This document shows, piece by piece, positions 47,794 through 61,801 of a stretch of 64,000 nt of DNA. This stretch comes from Dimorphilus gyrociliatus. Taxonomy: Eukaryota > Annelida > Polychaeta > Dinophilidae. The notes beneath the pieces were generated by a model that was not told the origin of the DNA, did not search any database, and worked only from the letters and a program-made list of their open reading frames with translations. The DNA is taken from contig CAJFCJ010000004.1 in NCBI GenBank assembly GCA_904063045.1, positions 737,713-801,712 of the forward strand, in the 5' to 3' direction. Numbering within the stretch: the first letter of the stretch is position 1; each line of letters starts with the position of its first letter. A program made the position numbers and the translations under genes.

Positions 47794-48317
47794 ATGGGTC
47801 GCCGGAGAAAGGCAGTAAGTCTGAATTAGTCAAAGAACATTTAGTTTTTATATTATCGCCCTTTAAAAAACCATGTGTTTCAGCATAAAGATAATGTTAA
47901 AGCCAGGAAACTTAAAGCAAATATTAAAACTGATATACCTAATAAAGAAATAATCACTGAAGATATTTTAAAAAAGAGAAGGTTCGGCTGTCTAACATCT
48001 AATATAAAATTGGGTTTATTCTCAAATCTTTCAGAACTAATCCCCATGCGAAGGTATCCCTTTCTGGTAAAAAGAAGCGCAGGATCTTAAAACGATTGAA
48101 GCATTCTAAAACAGGTTCAAACCCTACAAATGGTAAGTATATGATCTCTTATAAGCTACTCAACTTATTTCTGTTAAAATAGCAAGATGTAAAATATACT
48201 CTTTTTGTAGATGAAGAGATGATGGAAGTCAAACCACAAGAAAAGACAACAAAGAAAACTCCCACAAAGAAAAAACAAACTAAAAATGTTGAAAGTTCGG
48301 CAATGGAAATAGAATAA
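47794..48317 (+). CDS. C11orf98-like small basic protein
   Basis: Exons 47794-47814, 47884-47981, 48035-48132 and 48211-48317 join to 107 residues (human C11orf98 123). It is very lysine/arginine-rich. The recognisable block is KVSLSGKKKRRILKRL at about residues 46-61, corresponding to the ITLSGKKRRKLLQQI block of the human protein; both end with an EVxP-type acidic/lysine tail and MEIE/DVEM-like close. The high basic content suggests nuclear or nucleolar localisation; the molecular function is not established. One donor is GTTCGG. The neighbour ODF3-like gene starts about 200 bases downstream on the same strand. Confidence 0.8.
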
Positions 48318-48515
48318 TGACATCAGAATATATATTTAAATAATATTCCTAAAAATATCCCATCCTTTTTGTTTTGATTGAGAGTTTAATACATAACATT
48401 GCAATCTATATGTTTCTAACTATTTTATTCTAGAGTTATCATTTCTTTGAAATGTGCTCTTTTCACGTATTTAAAAATAGCTCAGGTAAAAAATTCAATA
48501 TCTTAGTAGAACTAT

Positions 48516-49374
48516 ATGGAAAATAGTTGTCTAGTTGGACCAGGACCAGCTGCTTACCTTCTTCCATCGACTTTTGCCTATGACTGTCACGATGTAACCA
48601 AGAAACGAGCTCCGGCTATATCTATTGCAGGCAAAATAAAGACTAAGGAAGGTTATAGTTCTTAAATTACCGGTTTTTTTAGAATAATTACCATTATTAC
48701 AATTGTTTAGAAATTGGGTGTGGTCCTGGACCGGGAAAAGTAATGATCGCTAAGTTTTTAACAAATACAGGAGTTAATAAAGGTCCAGAAATTTCCATAA
48801 AGGGTCGAAATTTTTTTCAATCTTTAAAACGAGATGGTACATCTAGAAACATTTCTGTCATAGAAGAAAGTTTAATTACTTTTCTTTAGCAGATCCTAAA
48901 CTGCGAAACATTGGTCCAAGTGATTCAAAATTATATCGTTCTCAGCCAGCTTTTACAATACAGTCTAAGAATTATCCAAAAGTTAAAAATGAAGATTCTC
49001 CTGCACCTAATAGATACTGTATCTCATCTACTCTGGGTAAAGGCCCATCATTTTCTTTGTCAGGAAGATGGAAAGCAAAAACATTGAAAGTCTTTACCTG
49101 TCTTTTTTATTGGAATCTTTAATGAAATTATTTTACTTTTCAGTCAAACGACTGCCCTCGTTATCAACTAGGACATAAAACAAAACTTGATGCTCCGGCA
49201 TTTTCTATTCAATCAAGGCATGAACCACCCACATATTCCTCAGTAATACCAGGACCAATGTATAAAATAAATTATGATTCCATACTACCAAGTGTACATG
49301 GCAGTTACTTTGGATGTAGGCATAGAGATGGCGTTGGAACTATGCGATGTCCGTCACCCTCTTCCGATAGTTGA
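48516..49374 (+). CDS. Outer dense fibre 3 / SHIPPO-repeat protein (CIMAP family)
   Basis: Exons 48516-48651, 48711-48836, 48893-49089 and 49144-49374 give 229 residues. The protein is built of repeats of the SHIPPO/PGP type: VGPGPAAYLLP, GCGPGPGK, IGPSDSKL, and AF/ISIAGK, EISIKGR, SFSLSGR, AFSIQSR units. It is similar in size to human ODF3 (254). Known role: microtubule-inner or ciliary/flagellar structural protein, typically in sperm tails and motile cilia. The second intron acceptor could be either of two adjacent AGs; the one chosen keeps the frame. The third donor is GTCTTT, not GTA or GTG. Which paralogue of the ODF3/CIMAP group it represents is not decided. Confidence 0.88.
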
Positions 49375-49688
49375 AGTTAATACGATTACAAACATCGAAC
49401 GATAGACACAAAGTAAACGAACCTTTAAACATTCAGATAAATATAATTAAATAAGCAGTTCTTGAGGTTTTTTAAATATTTTTTTGATTCTTTCATTAAC
49501 CACACTTGCATACAAAATCTTACTGAAAGACGAAGTATTGTGCGGCACAAAAAGTGTTCACTTATATTTACAGTCTATAATTCACATTCATTTTCTAAGC
49601 AAAAACAGTAATAATCGAAAATGGAACTGTACTTAATTTACTTAACAACATATGGTAAAAGTACAAATATTCACTCTTAATGGTATGC
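49375..49688. other. Convergent spacer
   Basis: About 310 bases between the stop codons of the ODF3-like gene and LETM1. It must contain both 3' UTR ends. No further feature recognised. Confidence 0.6.
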
Positions 49689-52998
<3,310 letters not shown>

Positions 52999-53441
52999 GG
53001 CAAATGTTACTTACATATATGGCCTTGACCTTTTTTATTCCAAAAGTTTTTCTGAACTTTAAGCAAAAAAATGACCGGTAAATTCGAATAATAAAATTAA
53101 GTAGTTTACTAAATAATTACAATTGATATTTGCCTAGGTTCGATATTCAATTCTGAAGAATTTTTGTACCTGAATAATTTATCGGACTTAATTATCAGAA
53201 AAGAAAAATAAGCCAAGATTTTATCATTGGTAACAATAGCAGATAATATGGCTTCTAGTTCCGTGCCCGAAATTATATTATTAAAATCGAAATTTTACAA
53301 GTCACCATATTAGAAGCTTTTTTCACCATGCCGGAGTTAGATTTAAATAGCTGCTTATAAAAAACGCTTGTTAAGCTAAAAGATTTGATTAGGTGAACGA
53401 TCTTCATTCGTTTTAAGGAGATTAAATCAATAAGCACAAGT
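52999..53441. promoter_or_regulatory. Divergent promoter region of LETM1 and TRMT1L
   Basis: 443 bases between opposite start codons. AT-rich; no specific element recognised. Confidence 0.5.
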
Positions 53442-55392
53442 ATGGGTCGGAAAAACAATAAAAAATCTCCATCAAATGATGAAATCGAGACAAAGGAAAT
53501 ATTAGAATTCGGCATAAAAGTATTGGTGAATTATGATAGTTCATCTCCATCAACAAAGTCATCTTTTTACAATGATAAAATGCAATATAATAGGTGAATC
53601 CTTGTTTAGTGTGGTAATGTGCATCCTTATTATCGCTCTTAACGCAAATTACTTTTTAGATTACTGTCTCTAATTTGCTTACGAACGCTACGCAACACAT
53701 TGGAATATAATGGAAAGTTAAAATGTTTAGATGCATTTTCAGCTACCGGTAAATAGCAAAACTTGAAATAATATGTTGCTAATAGCTGATGATATTATTG
53801 TTCTAAAGGAATTTCGGGTATGTTGTGGAATAAATACGTTGATAATGTTGAAGTAACAATGAATGATATAAAGGAAGATTCCATAAGTTCTATTAAAACA
53901 AATTGTATTCTAAATAATGTTCAATTTGTCGAAAATGAAAAAACCATTGATGATAATGCAGTGATAATAACCCAACAAGATGCTAACGTTTTAATGCATT
54001 CCAAACAGTATCACTTTGTGTAAGACATAAAATTATTTTTTTTTATTAAATGATATGCTTATCTGATTTGTCGTTCCATTTTTCTCTCTTAGACATCTTG
54101 ACCCGTTTGGATGTCCTGTTCATTTTTTAGAGGCAGCTTGCCGAAATACTTATAACAAAGGAATTATTGTAGTTACAGCAACAGATATAGCAGCATTATT
54201 CGGGAATGCTCCCTCAGTTCTACTACGTAATTATCAAGCAACAACTTTCAAATGTGATTATATCAAAGAACTTGGCGTGAGAATTCTTATAGGGGCTATT
54301 TGCAGGTTAACATAGAGTTATTTTAAAGATATTATAAAGATATAATTACATGCAGTTTGTACTTTTAATGTTTCAAACACTCCCTAATCTATTTCAGAAC
54401 TTTGGCAAGATGCAATAAAGGAGTCAGAATTCTTTATTCTGTTGCTGTTGGTCATTTTATTCAAGTCGCCGTTCAAGTTTTGAGAGGAGCGTTAAAAGCC
54501 GATAACAGCTTAACAAACGTAAAAACAAATATTATTAAAAAAAAATTAAAGCTAATTATAATAATCAATTTTTTTTCAAGGTTAAGAGAGTTATACATTG
54601 CAGCTTTTGTCAACAATGGACAATTCATCCTGAATCTCATCACCCACCTGGTAACTTTGACTTAAGCAATTTGATTTATTAAAAAATAATTTGTTCATAG
54701 AAAATCCTTACAAGTTACTCGACTGCCCATGTTATCAAGATTCATCAGCAAAAATGGGTGTTGAAATAGGACCAATGTGGTGGATATTTAAACGAGAATA
54801 TTAAAATTATCATTTAATACTTTTTTCATTTCTTTTTAAGGGTTGGTTCTATTCATAATCAGGCGTTTCTTAAGAGCTTTATCTCTAATTCTAATGACTT
54901 GAAGAAAACTCTACCTATTGATGATGATTTTATGCACCTAACAAAAGTTCTTCTTTTAGAAAGTGTTTGTCCAGACACAAATAAAAAGGAAGATGAACTT
55001 TTTTCGGAAGAAACTAATAAAGGAGATATTTCTACAGGCAAGAGGGAAAGGGAAGAGACCGTTGACAATTCTTCTACAGCGCCTATGTTTTATTTAAATC
55101 TTCATAAATTAAATTTAAAGGATATGAATTTACCAAGGTGATTCTTAAGGCTATGGATCTAATATTAATTATCGTCTATTAATCCAATATATTTTATTAT
55201 ATTTATCTGAATATTTATTTAAATAATAATTACAGATCTAGAAAAATAGTTGAGCTGCTTCGTTCAGCAAACTATCAAGCATGTAAAACACATTTTTGCG
55301 ATCGTTCAATCAGGACTAACGCAACGTATCCAGTTATTAAAGAATTAATTGGACATCATTTTTACCATAATGAAAATATGGCAAGTAATTGA
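53442..55392 (+). CDS. TRMT1L: tRNA guanosine-26 dimethyltransferase-like protein TRMT1L
   Basis: Exons 53442-53593, 53660-53748, 53809-54019, 54093-54305, 54398-54518, 54581-54650, 54701-54779, 54841-55137 and 55236-55392 give 462 residues. The Trm1-type methyltransferase core shows FYND near 42, the SAM motif FSATGISG at about 75-82, NDI, DANVLMH and the catalytic-loop motif HLDPFG at about 152-157. ARCNKG and a HCSFC / DCPCY cysteine pair typical of TRMT1L follow. The end, FYLNLHKL with MNLPR and a KTHFC segment, also matches TRMT1L better than TRMT1. Human TRMT1L (733) has a long N-terminal zinc-finger region that is absent here. Known role: tRNA modification; dimethylation by the vertebrate protein has been linked to G27 of tRNA-Tyr. 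No mitochondrial presequence is seen. Confidence 0.93.
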
Positions 55393-56318
55393 TTGATTTT
55401 AATGTTTATTGTTGGTTTATTAATAAATAAATATCTCTTTTTTTGTAAATAGCATATTGATTTTCTGTAGATAAAATAAGAAATTTATATCGTTGCAAGT
55501 TTAATTAGGTAATCAACAGAGTGAAAAACCTAATCTCGTATGCTTCATTATACATGAAAAAACTCTGATTTTCTGATAATTAGAATACTAAATAAGATAG
55601 TTCAAAGGAAAATAGTTGGTACAAAAGCAATCAAGGGCCATTGAAAATACAAAAAGTAGATTCTCATAGCTCAACATCGATAAACAAATGTTGAAAGAGG
55701 CGATATCTACAATTCCAAAATTTTAAACATTTTTAAATTAATAATTATGAAAGATATATCTAATTGCTTAACAATTAATACAGAAGATATTTCACTAGAT
55801 TATGCTTTTACAAATAGTGAAAATATAAATATAACTATTCTGCTTTAAGCAGTTGATGTGGTCATCTCTCCCGACTCATCAGAGTTTTGCTTTTTATAGG
55901 AAAAGGACCATCTTTTGTAATAGTTCTCAAAATACTTTATATCATACTCCGTGATGATTGCATAGTTCTATCATAAACTGCTCTGTCCAGTCAACAATTT
56001 GGAATAATATTTAAGAAATTTATATAACAGTTATTGCCTTTGATAGAGGACGTCTACTATAGAAATGATTATGAAACATGAAACCGACTAATTAAGATTA
56101 AGTTTATTCTATAAAAATACACTGAAATAAAAACATTATTTATAATCTATAAACCTTTATGGTACAATTTCATATCTTATATCAAAAAGAGCTAAGCTTA
56201 AAAATCTCTTCTAACTGAATAATGAAATTACCATTTAAACTACTAGTTTCTGTGATTCATAAGTAGAAAATATGATTTTTATATTTAATAAATAGTTAAG
56301 AATATTTGCATTGATACA
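55393..56318. other. Non-coding convergent spacer
   Basis: About 930 bases between TRMT1L and the downstream SLC10-like gene. AT-rich, with no supportable exon. It should contain both 3' UTRs. Confidence 0.6.
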
Positions 56319-57926
56319 TTACAATTTTATAGTATATAATTCCTGAGGATCTTCCTTCTTTTCTAATTTATAATTATCATCTATATCTATTGTGCTTATT
56401 GCACATTCAGGACTCTTTTTCTCAATATCGACTTTTTCAGAATCAACTGCGTTTTGAGGTCGTAAGACGCATCTACCTTCTTGACAGCAATATCTTATAC
56501 GCATTCCTATTAGAATACAGAGTAGAGGAACAGGGGTAAACAGCGCTGCTGTCATTGGAACGGACGCTGCTAAATCTCCCATTGGAAATTTGAATGCACC
56601 TTGAAGGAGAACTATTGCGATACCAGTATCTTGAACTCCCGTTTCTATAGCAATGGTAAGAGCTTTTCTGTGCCCTTGTCGTGTTAACCTGGCTATTAGA
56701 TAGCCGAGAGTATAACCAAAATATATGCAGAGTAATGATCCAGGAACCAGGTACCAATGCATTCCCCACATTTGATAAATATACTTATTTGTTATACTGC
56801 CAAATACAATGACAAATATGACAAATATTAAAGCCAGAGGCTTAAGGCATTTTATAACAAATTCTCCAGCGCTTGGTTTACACTTTCTCAAAGCCAAACC
56901 AAGTAAAACTGGTACGATAAGAGTCACTAAACCAGTAGCAATGCTTCTAAATGGTATATTTGCAGACTCGTATTCGTACATTCGTCCAAGAACAAACAAC
57001 CAAAAAGGCATCATAACTAATATGAAAAATTTGAATATATTAATAGATTTAATAGTTAATTTAATGTATTTATATTGTACTAAATATTTACAGAGTGCAG
57101 CGATTTTACTGAAGAAGGTCATACATAAACTTAAATTTAAGTCCCCACCCAACATTAAAGTCCAAACGTTACTACCACCACCACCAGGAGACGCCGCTAA
57201 TACCAATATTCCGAAACCAATATCATTACTCATTCTCATTGCCTTTGATAGAGCTAAACCGATCTAAGAATGAGAATATATTAACTCTGCAATTTAAACT
57301 ATACAAACCATACTTACTAATGGCATAAGAGCAGATTGACATAAAAATCCTATCAACGGAGGTATAGGTTTCTTAATAATCTCTTTTATAACATCTACTT
57401 CTAACTTACATCCAAATCCGAAATTTAAGAGTAGCATAAAGAATATAACACAAACAATAAAGATTCCAGTTAGCATTCTATTGGGTACCATAATAACTAC
57501 AGGAATATTATGTTCCCCTTGTTCGATATTCGAAATGTTGTACGTTTTCACTCTCAATCTTGTTCTTCCAATAAAAACTCCACGAACAGTTAGATTTACC
57601 ATTTTAAATGGTTCATTCTGACAACTGACATTCACATGATTTGGGGCTACTGTTGCAATCTTTGTATCATCTGTATGAACCTTTACATAGCCATCGATAT
57701 CTTCCAAGGTTAAGCAAGAAAGTAACATAGGTACTGTGGTCTGATATGTCATTCTTAGATAAACGTTTGGTCTCACTAAGCTTGCATTAAAAGGTGGAAA
57801 GTCATCTTCTATTGATTGTGCTTTAGAGAAGGATGTTGAAAACGCAAGAAAACCAAAGAAAATTTTCATAAATGGACAACCAGTTGTCGATGCTTTCATT
57901 GCAAATTCCTTCGACTCGGCGAACAT
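56319..57926 (-). CDS. SLC10-family sodium-dependent transporter, downstream tandem copy
   Basis: Minus-strand exons 57318-57926, 57092-57263 and 56319-57016 give 492 residues. A signal-anchor-like hydrophobic start is followed by about 130 residues of extracellular domain with several NxS/T sites, then a membrane span (about residues 152-172) and the ten-helix BASS core. The sodium-binding signatures SPGGGGSN (about 225) and ETGVQDTG (about 390) are intact. The combination of a long N-terminal ectodomain with a BASS core resembles SLC10A3/SLC10A5. The substrate is unknown. The C-terminal 60 residues are cytoplasmic and acidic. The second intron (57017-57091) is 75 bases and contains no in-frame stop, so an unspliced message would simply insert 25 residues. 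Same intron positions and phases as the next gene. Confidence 0.9.
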
Positions 57927-59240
57927 CCTCTCCTAATTAATCACATTATAATACTCAGCAAAATTTATATACAGTTTTATCTAGCTCCATTATGATAACA
58001 AATGTTAATGATGAATTTTTGATAATAAATATATATGTCATGCTGATCTTTATCATGTTATCTAGAAAATTATCAAGAATAAGAATGATCATAGGCAAAT
58101 TAGTATTTTAATGAAAAATTCAATAGATAGTTGTAGTCTATGAATAAGTAAGTTAATAATTACTAAGAAATAAAACTGACTTTCTTCCCAAGAAAAAAAA
58201 GTACTCTAACGAGAGTCATTTTAATAAAAAATCCTGTAAATAAGTGCAAATTTTGCACGAAAAAACCACTAAGAGAAGATATAGATTAATTAAAAGTTTA
58301 TTCGAAAAGCTCTCTTAGCTTTTTCTATAAAGGTATATTATTAACAAATGAGATTTTTATATTTATATTAAACTCAATTAGTAAAGACTAGGGATTTTTT
58401 AAAACGTTTTCGAATTCTGCTACGGTGTGTGGAAGTATATCCGAATACTATAAAATTAATACTTAAAGTACAATTAGGGTATATTAAATAAGACTAAAAG
58501 AGAATAAAAAAGAGGTACTTTTTTTTTAGAAAACTGATCAAGTTTAAAGGAAATACTTTCTTTTTGGTTAAAAAAGAAAGAGAAGTTTCTTTGGTAAAGA
58601 AAATCTTTACTTTGAATAAAGAAACTAAAACTTTTTCTGTCATTTTTCAATCTGTAGAAATAAAAGGGGAAAATCAAATATCATAGTTTTTATTATTCTC
58701 ATTTATTTAATAGCATCAAAAATGACAAATCGAGGAAATTCTCGAAAGGGAACATAATGCAAAATTGTCATAAATTTTTTCTATATGTTAATTATCCATT
58801 TTAAAAGAGTTCTACAATGTTTGTACTGATGCAAAAGTTTTGATAGACTAGCGTTCTCTTAGTAAGAGTGTACAGTTTTAAACTTTACAATACGAAATTA
58901 GAGTTTATAAACTAAAGAATAAAGTTGGTTGAAAGTTCGTGTTTAAATCCGGAATAAAGAAAAATTTATAGAGATAACGATTTACATTCATCATGATATT
59001 TTTATTGTTATCATCGTTTAACTGACAAATATAAACAAAAATTTTTATGATATAATAGATATCAAAGAACAATTTTATAATAAGGCATTCTTATTATCAA
59101 AGATTATACGAAGATAGACAGGATATAGCATTTCAATTTCATTTCTTGAAAAAAATAGGTAAAAATAATATATATTAGCAAAAAAACAAAAAATATTCCT
59201 TGAGATTAGACATTAAAGCCTGATTAAAGCATTAATCTAA
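57927..59240. other. Non-coding spacer between the tandem transporters
   Basis: About 1.3 kb, AT-rich. A 67-residue minus-strand frame at 58474-58677 is serine/phenylalanine/lysine-rich and lacks support. The promoter of the downstream copy and the 3' UTR of the upstream copy should lie here. Confidence 0.55.
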
Positions 59241-60852
59241 TTAACATTCAATATTCTTTACTGGAGAATAGTCCGTACTTGAAAGTTGAGTTGTATTAAG
59301 GGGTAAACTCTTTTCATTCTGTTGAAGACTATCTATATCTACACTATTATCTTTCTGATTTTTTGGTCCACCAAATCGTTCACATTTTCCATTTTTCCAA
59401 CAAATGTGAATATGCAATATAGTTAACAATATCATTAACGGAAAAGGCGTGAACAATGCTGCTGTCATTGGAAGAGCAGCTGCTATATCACCACCCGGTT
59501 CATTAAAAGTACCTTGCAGGAGTACAATAGCAACTCCTGTGTCCTGAATGCCAGTTTCTATAGCTATAGTAAGGGAACGTGTATGCCCCTGTTTTGTAAT
59601 ACGTGCAAAAGCATAGCCTAGTGCATAGCCTAAGTAAGTGATCAATAACGCGGATGGAACTATATACCATTTTCGAGCCCACATTAAGTAGATATATACA
59701 TTCGTTATGCTTCCCATTGTTATTACGAAAATAACAAATATTACCGCTACAGGTTTTATTATTTTTTCGATAAATTCTGCAACCCGAGGCTTCCATTTAC
59801 GAAGGACTACACCACAGAGGCAAGGAACAAGAAGAGCCAACAGACCCATAGCAATATGCTTGTAAGGTACACTAGCAGTTTCTGATATATAAAGACGACT
59901 AACGGCGTACAACCACAAAGGCATCATAACTGGAGGTGTAATTTTTTTAATTAACTCAGTTGGTCTAGAATTTAATTCTAATAAATTTACTTACACAAAG
60001 CTGCTATTTTACTGAATAATGTCATACATAAACTCAAATTGAGGTCTCCACCTAACATCAAAGTCCAGACGTTACTGCCTCCGCCTCCGGGAGATGTTGC
60101 TAAAACTAATAAACCAAAACCTATGTCATTGTTCATTTGAAAGGCTTGTGATATTGTCAAACCCAACTGAAATAGATAGAAAAGAACAATATATATCAAT
60201 AGATTTTTTTCTCTGTTACAAATAACTATAAACTTACAATTGGCATCAAAATGAATTGACAGAGAATACCAATTAAAGGCGGTATAGGCTTTTTTAAGAT
60301 TTCCTTTATAACATTAATTTCAATCTTACAACCAAATCCAAAATTAAGAATGATCATAAAAGACGCCACAATTATTATGAATATATTGGTCAGACGTCTG
60401 TTTTTAACGATAACTTTTAGATCAAGGTCTTTTTCGTCTAATTTATTATTAGATTTTCCAAAAAACTTTAATTTAACTTTTGTCTTTCCAAGAAATTCTC
60501 CTTTAATCATAAAGCTAACTATATTAATTTTTTCATGATAACAAATAATATCAACAGGTTCCTGCTGAACTTTTACAACGCTTTCATCATGTGATACCAT
60601 GTAAATTTTCCCCACGTTGCCAGAAAAATGGTTGCAGGTTATATTCAATTCAACTTGAATTTTATCATACATCTTTACATATCGAGGTTCAAGACTCTTT
60701 TCCGAAACATTATAAGGTGGAAAATTATAGTTTGGTTGAGCCTGACTTGTTTGTATTGTTGTTGTTATGTAGATGATTAAAGTTGAAAGTAGCTTCGTTA
60801 ATAGAACTACAGGGCATTTCGTTTTCCGAAAGTTACCTTGATATTCTTCCAT
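59241..60852 (-). CDS. SLC10-family sodium-dependent transporter, upstream tandem copy
   Basis: Minus-strand exons 60238-60852, 59995-60166 and 59241-59929 give 491 residues. Hydrophobic signal segment (about 22-40), glycosylatable ectodomain of about 120 residues, then the BASS core. SPGGGGSN (about 225) and ETGIQDTG (about 390) sodium-site motifs are conserved. Intron positions and phases (0 then 1) are the same as in the neighbouring copy, which with the sequence similarity shows a tandem duplication. The two ectodomains differ far more than the membrane cores, so they may differ in partners or substrates. SLC10A3/A5-like; substrate unknown. The in-frame GTG at 60858 is not used as start; ATG at 60852 is. 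Confidence 0.9.
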
Positions 60853-61556
60853 ATTCACCTAAAAGAAAACAATTAGGATAATGGATTTCCTAAACTACGC
60901 ATTAGCTAATATTAAGAATAGGTCTGTGTAATAGTATCCTATTATATTTTATCATTATTCTTAGCTTTACACTGTTTAAAAACTGTTGTAAGTCAAAGAT
61001 CTTGCAAAGGTTAAAGATATTAGCATTTCTTACAACAAATACGAAAAAAAATTAACAGTTCTTACCTTGGGACTTTAGCTCCAAAAGGAAGATTTGTTTT
61101 AATATCTGCTAATTGTAAACCAAACCTAAAATTTATAATGATTCATTACGATCAGGGCCTACTAGAACTTTTAACTATAATATTCAGCAAGAATGCAAAA
61201 ATGATGATCTTTATTAATCAAAGCATGAGGAAAATCTCAAAGTTACACCAATTTAGTAGAGTTGTAGATGGCGTAATTTGTCCTTGTTATCGAAAGTATT
61301 TCCTATAAGCCAATGTCCAGGGCTCCTTTTTATTGAGACACATGATGCTATTGTCAATGATTCCCTGGAAATTATTTCATATGTCAATTGCTAATTATGC
61401 TTTCTACGAACTACTTAGATAATTATCTAAGCCGTTAAAAACGATCTGTCGTTTTGGCTTTTGTATTTTGACTAATTAAATCAAATTGGAGTTTATGCCT
61501 GTAATTTATTTATTTTATTTTTTAGTCCTTTAATAACACTTAAGTGAATTTTTTTG

Positions 61557-61587
<31 letters not shown>

Positions 61588-61801
61588 CTACCTTAAAAAA
61601 CTATTAAATAAAATTCAACACCCACACGCAACTCTTCACCAATTTTAGCATCACCAGATTAAGCTTAAACCATTTATCGCTCGGGAAGATAGTTGTCTTA
61701 TAATATACTTTCTGGCAGAGAATTTCTCGTTGACCCCAAACTGCATTCATAAAAATACGAAAATCTACAAAAACCTTCTGCTTTTCCTAACTTTAAGCAA
61801 T
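60853..61801. promoter_or_regulatory. Divergent region between SLC10-like gene and TSC1
   Basis: 950 bases containing both promoters. It includes a weak CTCF-core-like motif (AGATGGCGTA at 61266-61275) and a TA microsatellite at 61560-61588. No exon recognised. Confidence 0.45.
61560..61588. repeat. TA dinucleotide microsatellite
   Basis: About 14 uninterrupted TA units upstream of TSC1. Confidence 0.95.
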
